A stretch of 14,076 nucleotides of DNA from JAVVHH01 sp032249615 (GTDB lineage Bacteria; Pseudomonadota; Alphaproteobacteria; Acetobacterales; Acetobacteraceae), in NCBI GenBank assembly GCA_032249615.1, contig JAVVHH010000100.1:1-14076 (forward strand), read 5' to 3'. The position numbers and the translations under genes were made by a program. A model generated the notes under the pieces. That model was not told where the DNA came from, did not search any database, and saw only the letters and a program-made list of their open reading frames with translations. Positions 1-7,159 of this stretch are shown here, piece by piece; within the stretch, counting starts at the first letter, position 1; each line of letters begins with the position of its first letter.

Positions 1-261
1 GACCACGAGCTCCGCCGCAACATCTTGCTCACGGCCAGCGCCCGCTACGGTCAGAACCTCTACAAGGTCGGCGGGTCGCAATCGCTCTTCTCCGGCGAAG
101 TCGGGGCCAGTTACCTGCTGAACCGGTACGCCGCCGTGTCGGCCACCTACGATTTCATCTCCCGCCAGGGGACCAACACGTCACTCAATCTGAACGGACT
201 GACGGCAGGCGCCGATTTCGTCGATCACCGAGCGCTCGCAAGCTTTAGGCTTTCCTTTTAA
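1..261 (+). CDS. Outer-membrane beta-barrel protein, C-terminal fragment (5' cut by window edge)
   Basis: The frame is open from base 1 to the TAA at 259-261, giving the last 86 residues of a larger protein whose start lies left of the window. It shows alternating polar/hydrophobic strands with aromatic girdle residues (ASARYGQNLY, YLLNRYAAVSATYDF) and ends in RLSF. A terminal Phe on the last strand is the usual signal recognised by the BAM assembly machinery. The opening DHELRRN and the YLLNR motif resemble the 'outer membrane beta-barrel protein' family (BBP2-like porins) often found beside exopolysaccharide genes in alphaproteobacteria. The expected place is the outer membrane. Function within the family is poorly known, so I infer at most a role in polysaccharide or solute passage. 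The family call rests on the C-terminus alone. Confidence 0.75.
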   Translation, partial: DHELRRNILLTASARYGQNLYKVGGSQSLFSGEVGASYLLNRYAAVSATYDFISRQGTNTSLNLNGLTAGADFVDHRALASFRLSF

Positions 262-372
262 GGCGTAACGAGCGAATGTTTGACGACGGTTTGATGCCGG
301 ATCGCCGTGGGTTGTGGCTAAATCATGACAATGGTGAAAGCGAGCGCCGAACAAGGCGCCGTTGGAGGAGCG

Positions 373-546
373 ATGTCCCATTTCTACCCCGCGCGACGAC
401 CTTTACCGATCGAGAGAAGTGACGCGCTATCTAAGTCGGGACCGGAGTTCGTCCCCGCTCAACGCCAAAGCTCGCTTCCGAGGGGAATCCTTTGGGGTTT
501 GGTGCTGAGCATCGCGCTCTGGGTCGCGATCGCGGCGTTCATCTAA
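373..546 (+). CDS. Small single-span membrane protein, function unknown
   Basis: This is a 57-residue protein. I start it at the ATG at 373 because GGAGGAG (364-370) lies just upstream; earlier in-frame ATGs at 325 and 331 have no ribosome-binding site. The first 35 residues are polar and proline/arginine-rich. They are followed by one hydrophobic C-terminal segment of about 20 residues (GILWGLVLSIALWVAIAAFI) ending exactly at the stop, so it should be a tail-anchored or single-pass inner-membrane protein. It lies 111 bases after the beta-barrel gene on the same strand. Small proteins of this shape occur near exopolysaccharide loci, so a link to that upstream cluster is plausible but inferred. 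I do not recognise the family. Confidence 0.5.
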   Translation: MSHFYPARRPLPIERSDALSKSGPEFVPAQRQSSLPRGILWGLVLSIALWVAIAAFI

Positions 547-869
547 GACTGCCAGCCGGCCTCGTGCCGGACTGACCAAAGTAGCGGGACAACCGGCGCA
601 CCAGTCAGCCCGGCAAGCTTGCTTGTGGATGGCAAGAAGCCATTGACCGGCCACGTGCAACTGGTGATTGTAACCCAATGCGCTTTGTCGTAATCGTCTT
701 TCTTGCCGCCGCGGCGTTCAGCCGCCCTGCGGAGGCCGGCCGCGCCCGGGATGGCTTCGGCACGAGCGCCCAATGTCACTGTGACCGCTACTTCAATCCA
801 TTACCGGCAGCGCACGCGTTCCACCTTCGTCGACCCGTTTGGGAAGCAAAAGGCGTCTCGCGCGCGTCA
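547..869. other. Gap with no convincing gene
   Basis: This 323-base stretch holds the weak hairpin at 553-574 and a 10-bp palindrome GCAAGCTTGC at 613-622. It also holds the beginning of a plus-strand frame that starts at ATG 678 with a signal-peptide-like sequence (MRFVVIVFLAAAAFS, then an AEA cleavage-like site). That frame has no Shine-Dalgarno sequence. After about 35 codons it loses the GC-rich third positions typical of this genome, and it runs to 1133 opposite the GH15 gene. It may be a remnant of a secreted-protein gene or chance. I do not call it a gene. Confidence 0.4.
553..574 (+). terminator. Hairpin just after the small membrane gene, possible terminator
   Basis: CCGGC (556-560) and GCCGG (566-570) form a 5-bp stem with loop CTCGT. 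It extends by CAG/CTG (553-555 and 572-574) across one bulged A. It begins 6 bases after the stop at 544-546. No T-tract follows (ACCAAAG), so it is not a strong intrinsic terminator. Confidence 0.3.
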
Positions 870-2672
870 CTACTGACGCACGCCATCGAGCAGCAGAGCG
901 GTCGTCACCAGCGCAACATGGCTGAAAGCCTGCGGGAAATTGCCCGTGAACCTTTTTTCGTGCGGGTTGTACTCCTCGCTCAGCAAGCCGACATCGTTGC
1001 AGATGTCGAGCAAACGCAGGAACAGCTTGCGCGCCTCATCCTGCTGCCCCGCCAGGAACTTCGCCTGCGCCAGCCAGAAGCTACAAGCGAGGAACGCGCC
1101 TTCCCGGCCCGGCAGACCATCGGCCTGCTTTGACGGCCGATACCGCAGGACGAACCCGTCTTCCACCAAGCCCTTCTCGATTGCGGCAATCGTCCCCACC
1201 ACGCGCGGATCGTCTCCAGGCAGGAACCCGACGACCGGGATCAGCAACAGACTCGCATCGAGTTGTGTCTCACCAAAGACTTGTATGAAGCTATTGAGTT
1301 CCTCGTTGAAGCCCTGCTCGCAAACCGTATGGAAAATCTCGTCACGGATCTGCCGCCAGCGGTCGAGCGGCGCCTCGAGTCTGTTGTTCTCGGCGTCCTC
1401 GATCGAGCGGCTGTAGGCCACCCACGCCATCACTTTGCTGAAAGTGAAGTTCTTCTCGCCGCCGCGTGTCTCCCACAAACCGCTGTCGGGCTTACACCAC
1501 AGCGTCTCCAGGTGCGCCAGCAACTCGCATTGCAGCGGCCACGCAAAGCTCTCGCTGAGAAGGTTGCCGCGCCGCGCCCGGTTGAGCGCGCTGCAGACCT
1601 CGCCGTAGACGTCGATCTGCAACTGCTTGGAAGCCGCATTGCCGATGTGGACGGGCTTGGACCCTTCGTAGCCGGAGAGGCCCTGGACCTCCCACTCGTC
1701 CAACCGGCGCTCGCCGGCGATTCCATACATGATCTGAACTTGCGCCGGGCTCCCTGCGGCGCTTCGCTGCAGCCACTCCGACCACGACTCGGCCTCATCG
1801 AAGTAGCCGGCCTCCATGAAGGCGAACAGGGTCAGGCTTGCGTCGCGCAGCCAGCAGAAGCGGTAATCCCAGTTGCGCACGCCGCCGATCTCCTCGGGCA
1901 GCGACGTCGTGGGCGCGGCCACGATGCCCCCGGTCACGCGATCGGTGAGGCACTTCAGGGTCAGCAGCGACCGGCTGATCGCGGGTGCCCACTCGCCGTG
2001 GTAGCTGCAGCGCTTGGACCACTCGGTCCAGAACATTTTGGTCTTGTACAGCGCGTCGATCGAGTCGAGGCCCATCGGAACGTCGAGATGGGAAGCGCAA
2101 TGCGTCAGCGCGAACGGGACCCGCTCGCCCGCCCGCACGGTGAAATCCGCCACCGTGATCATGTCCTCGCCCCGGAGGTCGACGTCGGTGCGGAGGACAA
2201 CCATGTCCGGGCCCGAAATGGCGACGATCCCGTTGCCCCCCTCGCGCTGGGTCACCCACGGAACCGATTGCCCGTAATCGAACCGCAGGCACAGCTCCAT
2301 CCGCATGTCGACCGTGCCCGCCCGGCACTCCACCATGCGGATCAGGGTGCCGAAATCGGTTTCCGGCACCATGAAATCAATGAGCGCGACCGTGCCGGTG
2401 GCAGTCTCCCAGACGGTCTCGAGAATCATCGTCGGCCCGGCATAGCTGCGCGATGTCGCGAACCCCACGGCCTTTCCATCCACTACCGGGGCGATATGGA
2501 AGCGCCCATTGGAAGCATCGCCCACCAGCGCGCAAAGGCAGGCGCCAGAATCGAAACGTGGCCAGCACAACCAGTCGATGCTGCCGTCGCGCCCGACCAG
2601 CGCGGCCGTCTTGCAGTCTCCGATCAGCGCGTAATCCTCGATCCTGAGAGTGTTTTGCCGCGCGATGCTCAT
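870..2672 (-). CDS. Glycoside hydrolase family 15 protein (trehalase/glucoamylase-like)
   Basis: This 600-residue protein has the usual length for bacterial GH15 enzymes with a trehalase-like N-terminal domain. Residues 1-240 carry the beta-rich N-domain with its typical opening (IEDYALIGDC, DGSIDWLCWPRFDS). The (alpha/alpha)6 catalytic barrel follows: RNWDYRFCWLRDAS (266-279), GERRLDEWE (320-328) holding the likely general-acid Glu, and LLSEEYNP (563-570) holding the likely catalytic-base Glu. The family hydrolyses terminal alpha-glucosidic bonds with inversion. Relatives include trehalases and glucoamylases, and substrate cannot be told from sequence. There is no signal peptide, so it should be cytoplasmic. 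The ATG start is preceded only by a weak GGA element. It is divergent from the helicase gene and has no trehalose- or glycogen-synthesis neighbour inside the window. Confidence 0.9.
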   Translation of the reverse strand: MSIARQNTLRIEDYALIGDCKTAALVGRDGSIDWLCWPRFDSGACLCALVGDASNGRFHIAPVVDGKAVGFATSRSYAGPTMILETVWETATGTVALIDFMVPETDFGTLIRMVECRAGTVDMRMELCLRFDYGQSVPWVTQREGGNGIVAISGPDMVVLRTDVDLRGEDMITVADFTVRAGERVPFALTHCASHLDVPMGLDSIDALYKTKMFWTEWSKRCSYHGEWAPAISRSLLTLKCLTDRVTGGIVAAPTTSLPEEIGGVRNWDYRFCWLRDASLTLFAFMEAGYFDEAESWSEWLQRSAAGSPAQVQIMYGIAGERRLDEWEVQGLSGYEGSKPVHIGNAASKQLQIDVYGEVCSALNRARRGNLLSESFAWPLQCELLAHLETLWCKPDSGLWETRGGEKNFTFSKVMAWVAYSRSIEDAENNRLEAPLDRWRQIRDEIFHTVCEQGFNEELNSFIQVFGETQLDASLLLIPVVGFLPGDDPRVVGTIAAIEKGLVEDGFVLRYRPSKQADGLPGREGAFLACSFWLAQAKFLAGQQDEARKLFLRLLDICNDVGLLSEEYNPHEKRFTGNFPQAFSHVALVTTALLLDGVRQ

Positions 2673-2715
2673 TGGTCGTCCGACGCTGCAGCACCGAGTA
2701 AGTTGCCATGTGACA

Positions 2716-2732
2716 TTTCGGCCCGGCCGAAA
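2716..2732. promoter_or_regulatory. 17-bp palindrome, candidate operator
   Basis: TTTCGGCC and GGCCGAAA form perfect 8-bp arms around a single central C. It lies between the divergent GH15 and helicase genes, 43 bases upstream of the GH15 start and 11 bases upstream of the TTGACT element at 2744. A one-base centre is too tight for an RNA hairpin loop, so a dimeric DNA-binding protein site is the likelier reading. No regulator is encoded nearby to name. Confidence 0.4.
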
Positions 2733-2743
2733 CTCCGTTACGC

Positions 2744-2772
2744 TTGACTTTCAAGGCCTATTTACCGATATG
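2744..2772 (+). promoter_or_regulatory. Possible sigma-70-type promoter for the helicase gene
   Basis: TTGACT (2744-2749) matches the -35 consensus at five of six positions. GATATG (2767-2772), 17 bases on, is a poor -10 element with three of six matches. A start near 2780 would give a leader of about 70 bases before the helicase ATG. Confidence 0.3.
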
Positions 2773-2791
2773 CGGGCCTCTATCGCGCAGT

Positions 2792-2803
2792 AACCGCGCG
2801 GTT
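2792..2803. repeat. 12-bp perfect palindrome in the helicase leader
   Basis: AACCGCGCGGTT is perfectly self-complementary. Its CCGCG can also pair with CGCGG at 2809-2813 to form a leader hairpin. It lies about 50 bases before the start codon, inside the transcribed leader if the promoter at 2744 is used. Whether it acts as DNA or RNA is unknown. Confidence 0.3.
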
Positions 2804-2832
2804 CGCCTCGCGGCAGCAAAGCCGCCCCGACC

Positions 2833-2843
2833 CGGATGAGACA
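2833..2843 (+). repeat. Direct repeat CGGATGAGACA, copy 1
   Basis: This 11-base element recurs exactly at 2893-2903, 60 bases downstream. Each copy puts GGATGAG upstream of a candidate start codon of the helicase: TTG 2850/ATG 2853 for this copy, ATG 2907 for the other. Confidence 0.45.
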
Positions 2844-2852
2844 CAACGCTTG

Positions 2853-4625
2853 ATGAATATAGTGGCCGCGCCCGCGGAAGTTGACGCTCATTCGGATGAG
2901 ACAGCGATGGATGCTGCGGTCGTCGAGGCCGTAGGTCCCACCGACGCTGTCGAAGCGCCTGCAGAGGAAACGCCTGCAGAAGAAGCGGCCGTGTCCGAAA
3001 CGGAGATCGCCGACGAGCCGGTCGTGGAAGAGAACGGCTTCGAGGGGCTCGGGCTGTCGCCGGAAGTGGTTCGCGCCGTCGGCGAGAAGGGCTATCGGCA
3101 GCCGACCCCGATCCAGGCCCAAGCCATCCCGACGATCCTGATGGGGCGTGACGTGCTCGGCACGGCACAGACGGGAACCGGCAAGACCGGCAGCTTCGTG
3201 CTTCCCATGCTCGACATCCTGTCGGGTGCGCGTGCCCGCGCGCGCATGCCGCGCAGCCTGATCCTCGAGCCGACCCGGGAACTTGCCCTGCAGGTCGCCG
3301 AGAACTTCGTGCAATACGGCAAGTATCTGAAGCTGACTCACGCGCTGCTGATCGGCGGCGAGAGCATGGCCGATCAGAAAGAGGCGTTGATGCGCGGCGT
3401 CGACGTGCTGATCGCCACCCCCGGCCGCCTGATGGACCTGTTCGAACGCGGCGGCCTGCTACTGACCGACACCAGCCTGCTCGTGATCGACGAAGCCGAC
3501 CGGATGCTCGACATGGGCTTCATCCCGGACGTGGAGAAGATCGTCGGCTTCCTGCCCGAACGGCGCCAGACGCTGTTCTTCAGCGCGACGATGGCGCCCG
3601 AGATCCGGCGCCTGGCCGATGCCTTCCTGCGGGAGCCTAAAGAGATCGCCGTCAGCCGTCCCTCGAGCGTCGCGACGACGATCGTGGCCGGGCTGGCCGT
3701 GGTCGACGACCTCGACAAGCGCGAGGCCCTGCGCCGCTTGATTCGCAACGAGGACGTGCAGAACGCGCTGATCTTTTGCAACCGCAAGCGCGACGTCGAC
3801 ATCCTCTATAAGTCCCTGAAGCGTCACGGGTTCAGCGTCGGCTCGCTGCACGGCGACATGAGCCAGCCGGAGCGGTTCGCGACATTGGCCAAATTCAAGG
3901 CCGGCGAACTCCGCCTGCTCGTCTGCAGCGACGTGGCCGCTCGCGGAATCGATATCGGCGGCCTCAGCCACGTCTTCAATTTCGACGTGCCGATCCATGC
4001 CGAAGACTACGTTCACCGCATCGGCCGTACGGGCCGCGCCGGGCTGACGGGCCACGCGTACTCACTGGCCACGCCCTATGATCGAGGCTTCGTCGAAGCT
4101 ATCGAAAAGCTCGTCGGCGCCGCCATCCCGCGCATCGCGGTCGAAGGATTCGACCCCGTCGACTTCGCCGAGGACGACGGCAAACGAAGGCGCGGGCGAG
4201 GCCGCACGGTGGCCAAACCGGTCAAGCCCAAGGCGAAGGGCGAAACGCTGGAGGACGCGACCGCGATCGCCATCCCGGTGCCGAAGCGCCGCAGCCGCAG
4301 CAAGAAGCCGGCCGCGGAGCCCTTGCCGGTCGATGCGCCGCAGCCGGAAGTCGTCGAGGCGCGCGCGCCGGAACTCGAGCCGCGTGAGCGCCCCAAGCCC
4401 CGCGATCGGGATCGCGAAAGCCGCGACCGAGAGAACCGCGATCGCGAGACCCGCGACTACCAGGCGCGGGACAGGCAACCGCGCGACCGCGATGCCCGCC
4501 GCGAGCGCTATCGTCGCGACGACGATTTAGGACCGCCAGTCGTTGGCTTCGGCGACGACGTTCCGGCGTTCATGCTGCTGCGGGCCCGCGCGCCCCGGGT
4601 GCACTCCAGCGCCGAAGTGGACTAA
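2853..4625 (+). CDS. DEAD-box ATP-dependent RNA helicase (RhlE-like)
   Basis: The protein has 590 residues from ATG 2853; a TTG at 2850 or ATG at 2907 (18 codons later) is also possible. After an acidic Ala/Glu-rich leader of about 60 residues comes the complete helicase core. It has the Q motif (about 63-92), motif I AQTGTGKT (about 105-112), PTREL, TPGR, DEAD (about 213-216), SAT (about 244-246), motif V (ARGID) and motif VI HRIGRTGR (about 388-395). The enzyme unwinds RNA with ATP in ribosome assembly, RNA decay or cold adaptation. The C-terminal third is a Lys/Arg-rich linker followed by an Arg-Asp/Arg-Glu repeat tract, then a short tail (VVGFGDDVPAF) that I recall from alphaproteobacterial helicases. 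The basic tract probably binds RNA. gcdH starts 39 bases downstream and may be co-transcribed. Confidence 0.95.
   Translation: MNIVAAPAEVDAHSDETAMDAAVVEAVGPTDAVEAPAEETPAEEAAVSETEIADEPVVEENGFEGLGLSPEVVRAVGEKGYRQPTPIQAQAIPTILMGRDVLGTAQTGTGKTGSFVLPMLDILSGARARARMPRSLILEPTRELALQVAENFVQYGKYLKLTHALLIGGESMADQKEALMRGVDVLIATPGRLMDLFERGGLLLTDTSLLVIDEADRMLDMGFIPDVEKIVGFLPERRQTLFFSATMAPEIRRLADAFLREPKEIAVSRPSSVATTIVAGLAVVDDLDKREALRRLIRNEDVQNALIFCNRKRDVDILYKSLKRHGFSVGSLHGDMSQPERFATLAKFKAGELRLLVCSDVAARGIDIGGLSHVFNFDVPIHAEDYVHRIGRTGRAGLTGHAYSLATPYDRGFVEAIEKLVGAAIPRIAVEGFDPVDFAEDDGKRRRGRGRTVAKPVKPKAKGETLEDATAIAIPVPKRRSRSKKPAAEPLPVDAPQPEVVEARAPELEPRERPKPRDRDRESRDRENRDRETRDYQARDRQPRDRDARRERYRRDDDLGPPVVGFGDDVPAFMLLRARAPRVHSSAEVD
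2893..2903 (+). repeat. Direct repeat CGGATGAGACA, copy 2
   Basis: This is the second exact copy. It lies inside the helicase reading frame and 6 bases upstream of the GATGAG-to-ATG spacing that would suit a start at 2907, so it could serve as a ribosome-binding site for a shorter product. Confidence 0.45.
4383..4526 (+). repeat. Arg-Asp/Arg-Glu low-complexity coding repeat
   Basis: This DNA encodes about 48 residues built mostly from RD, RE and RDR units within the helicase C-terminus. The underlying sequence is an imperfect tandem array of cgcga(t/c)cg(a/g)ga units. Such mixed-charge tracts in RNA helicases are usually disordered and RNA-binding, and they readily change length between strains. 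Confidence 0.7.
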
Positions 4626-4664
4626 GCAGAGCGTCGTCGTAAGACGGATTGAGGGAGAGCGTCG

Positions 4665-5918
4665 ATGAACGTCGTCACACCGGTTCAGCGGCCGGAAGAG
4701 GCCGAGGCTTACGCCACTCAGGACAAGCCCGCGAAGGCGCGCAAGCTCGGCCCGTTCAAGTGGGACGATGCTCTGCTGCTCGAGGACGAGCTGACGGAAG
4801 ACGAGCGCGCCATCCGTGACGCCGCCCATGAATATTGCCAAGAAAAGCTGTTCCCCCGCGTCCTGACCGCCAATCGCCACGAGCGGTTCGACCGCGAGAT
4901 CATGAACGAGATGGGCGAGATGGGCTTCCTCGGCGCCACGCTCGACAGCCACGGTTGCGCCGGGGTCGGCTACGTCGCCTACGGGCTGATCGCGCGCGAG
5001 GTCGAGCGCGTCGATAGCGGCTATCGCAGCGCCTTCTCCGTGCAGTCCTCGCTGGTCATGTATCCCATTTGGGCGTTCGGCTCCGAAGACCAGAAGGATC
5101 GGTTTCTTCCCAAGCTGCGCAGCGGCGAGTTCGTCGGCTGCTTCGGCCTGACCGAACCTGACGCCGGGTCCGACCCGGCCAGCATGCGCACCCGCGCCAA
5201 GGCCGTCGACGGCGGCTTTCTGCTGAACGGCTCCAAGACCTGGATCACCAACTCACCTCTGGCCGACGTCTTCGTCGTCTGGGCCAAGAACGACGCCGGA
5301 GACATTCGCGGCTACATCCTCGAGAAAGGGATGCAGGGCCTGACGGCGCCCAAGATCGAGGGCAAGTTCGCGCTCCGGGCGTCCACCACCGGCATGATCA
5401 TGATGCAGGACGTGTTCGTGCCCGCCGGCAACGAACTGCCGCATGTGAAGGGGCTCCGCGGCCCGTTCTCCTGCCTCAACAATGCGCGCTACGGGATCGC
5501 CTGGGGCTCTCTGGGCGCCGCCGAGTTCTGCTGGCATGCCGCCCGCGACTACACGATGCAGCGGCAGATGTTCGGTCGCCCGCTGGCGCAGACGCAGCTG
5601 ATCCAGAAGAAGCTGGCCGACATGCAGACGGAGATCACCCTCGGTCTGCACGGCGTTCTCCGCCTCGGCCGGCTGATGGAACAGAGGCGCGCGGCCCCCG
5701 AGATGATCAGCCTGCTCAAGCGGAACAACTGCGGCAAGGCGCTCGATATCGCCCGGGTCGCCCGTGACATGCACGGCGGCAACGGCATCGCCGACGAATA
5801 CCATGTCATCCGCCACGTCATGAACCTCGAGGCGGTCAACACATACGAGGGCACGCACGACGTGCACGCGTTGATCCTTGGCCGGGCGCAGACGGGCCTC
5901 TCCGCCTTCGGCGGCTGA
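4665..5918 (+). CDS. gcdH: Glutaryl-CoA dehydrogenase
   Basis: This 417-residue acyl-CoA dehydrogenase oxidatively decarboxylates glutaryl-CoA to crotonyl-CoA with FAD in lysine, tryptophan and benzoate-type degradation. Recognition is close: the YRSAFSVQSS segment carries Arg121, the equivalent of human Arg94 that holds the substrate gamma-carboxylate. GCFGLTEPDAGSD and KTWITNSP line the flavin, CLNNARYGIAWG and KRNNCGKALDIAR are family signatures, and AVNTYEGTHD supplies catalytic Glu395 (human Glu370). About 35 residues precede the usual family start region, with no clear targeting signal. The ATG follows GAGGGAG (4651-4657) at good spacing. No other lysine or glutarate genes are in the window. 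Its neighbours are an RNA helicase upstream and an overlapping RNA methyltransferase downstream, so the genomic link to catabolism is not visible here. Confidence 0.95.
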   Translation: MNVVTPVQRPEEAEAYATQDKPAKARKLGPFKWDDALLLEDELTEDERAIRDAAHEYCQEKLFPRVLTANRHERFDREIMNEMGEMGFLGATLDSHGCAGVGYVAYGLIAREVERVDSGYRSAFSVQSSLVMYPIWAFGSEDQKDRFLPKLRSGEFVGCFGLTEPDAGSDPASMRTRAKAVDGGFLLNGSKTWITNSPLADVFVVWAKNDAGDIRGYILEKGMQGLTAPKIEGKFALRASTTGMIMMQDVFVPAGNELPHVKGLRGPFSCLNNARYGIAWGSLGAAEFCWHAARDYTMQRQMFGRPLAQTQLIQKKLADMQTEITLGLHGVLRLGRLMEQRRAAPEMISLLKRNNCGKALDIARVARDMHGGNGIADEYHVIRHVMNLEAVNTYEGTHDVHALILGRAQTGLSAFGG

Positions 5919-7155
5919 ACTCTCCGGCCCCGTTCGCGTCGATTGGATCGGCGCGGACGGGGACGGGGTTGCCGCGGGCCCCGGTGGCAGCGCTTTGTTC
6001 CTCGCCTGTACGCTGCCCGGGGAATGCGTCCAACCGGGACCGGCGATCAAGCGCGGCGAGGGTTTCGCCGCCGCCGCCAGCATCCTCGAGCCCTCCCCCG
6101 ACCGCGTCACCCCGCCCTGCCCGCACTTCGGCCCCTGCGGCGGCTGCACGCTGCAGCACTGGGCGGACGCGCCCTACGCCGCCTGGAAAGCCGGGCGGGC
6201 GGCGGCGGCCATCGGGCTCGGCACACTCCCCCTCGCCCGCACCCCGCCCGGAACCCGGCGCCGCATGGATCTCGGCATCCGCCGCACGGCGACGGCAATC
6301 GAAATCGGTCTGCACCGCCGCCGCTCGTCGGACGTCGTCGACATGCGGGCCTGCCCGATCCTGCATCCCGTGCTCTTCACGCTGGTGCAGGCGCTGCGCC
6401 CCGTGCTGCTCCGCCTCGACGGGCTGAGGCGGACCGGCGAAGCGAGCGTCAACCTCGTCGACAACGGCCCCGACCTGCTTCTCCGAACCGACGCCCCGCT
6501 CACCGCGCGGGACCGTTCCTCCCTCGCCGAATTCGCCCGCGCGAACGGCGTCCCGCGGATCAGCACGGCACGCATCGGGAGCGTCGACACCGAACCGGCT
6601 GCCGTAATTAGCCGCCCGATGCTCACCTTCTCCGGCCACGCCGCCGCCATCCCGACCGGCACCTTCCTGCAAGCGTCGCAGGAGGGCGAGCGGGCGATCG
6701 TGGCGGCCGTCCTGCGCATGCTGCCCGAAAAGGTCAAAGGCCCGATCGTGGAACTCTACGCCGGCAGCGGCAGCTTGACCCATGCCATCAGCACCCGCGG
6801 CCGGGTCGTGGCCTACGAGGGCGACCCGGCTGCAGTCGCCGCCGTCCGTAGCGCCGGCAACGGCCGGGTCACCGCCTCGGTGCGCGACCTGGCGCGGCAG
6901 CCGCTCACGGCCGCGGAGCTGGAGGGCGCGGGCGCCGTCGTGCTGGACCCGCCCTACAACGGCGCCGTGGCCCAGATGCCGGCGCTCGCCGCCTCCGGCG
7001 TGCCGATCGTCTATGTCAGCTGTAACCCCGGCGCTCTGACGCGCGACTCCCGCATCCTCCTCGGCAGCGGCTACCGGGTCATCGGGGCCGAGGCCGTCGA
7101 CCAATTCCTTTGGTCGTCGCAGGTGGAAACGATCGTCCTGTTCCGGAAAGCCTGA
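5878..7155 (+). CDS. Class I SAM-dependent RNA m5U methyltransferase (RlmD/RlmC/TrmA family)
   Basis: This 425-residue enzyme is predicted to methylate C5 of a uridine in 23S rRNA or tRNA. A TRAM-like N-domain (about 17-55) is followed by an iron-sulfur cluster motif, Cys81-x5-Cys87-x2-Cys90, with a distal Cys159. This spacing matches E. coli RlmD. The SAM-binding loop is VELYAGSGSL (291-300), the DPPY motif is at 357-360, and the nucleophile is Cys382 in SCNP. Glu417 is the likely general base, 35 residues after the Cys as in RlmD. The target uridine is not decidable here. The only usable start is TTG 5878, because TGA at 5872-5874 closes the frame just before it and no ATG or GTG follows near the N-domain. 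It therefore overlaps gcdH by 41 bases, and no ribosome-binding site is evident, so coupling to gcdH translation is likely. Confidence 0.9.
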   Translation: MAGRRRASPPSAAELSGPVRVDWIGADGDGVAAGPGGSALFLACTLPGECVQPGPAIKRGEGFAAAASILEPSPDRVTPPCPHFGPCGGCTLQHWADAPYAAWKAGRAAAAIGLGTLPLARTPPGTRRRMDLGIRRTATAIEIGLHRRRSSDVVDMRACPILHPVLFTLVQALRPVLLRLDGLRRTGEASVNLVDNGPDLLLRTDAPLTARDRSSLAEFARANGVPRISTARIGSVDTEPAAVISRPMLTFSGHAAAIPTGTFLQASQEGERAIVAAVLRMLPEKVKGPIVELYAGSGSLTHAISTRGRVVAYEGDPAAVAAVRSAGNGRVTASVRDLARQPLTAAELEGAGAVVLDPPYNGAVAQMPALAASGVPIVYVSCNPGALTRDSRILLGSGYRVIGAEAVDQFLWSSQVETIVLFRKA

Positions 7156-7159
7156 GGGC

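Noticed and set aside
613..622. GCAAGCTTGC palindrome as an operator
   Set aside because: Ten bases of palindrome in a gap without clear promoters or nearby starts is within chance expectation.
678..1133. Plus-strand frame with a signal-peptide-like start
   Set aside because: The first 64 codons lie in the intergenic gap and look like a secreted protein, but there is no ribosome-binding site, the codon pattern decays after about 35 codons, and the rest is antisense to GH15. It is described in the gap entry, not called.
1263..2747. Plus-strand open frame of 494 codons opposite the GH15 gene
   Set aside because: It lies fully antisense to a gene with clear motifs. Its product is rich in Arg, Ala, Pro and His with no recognisable domain, as expected from the complement of GC-rich codons.
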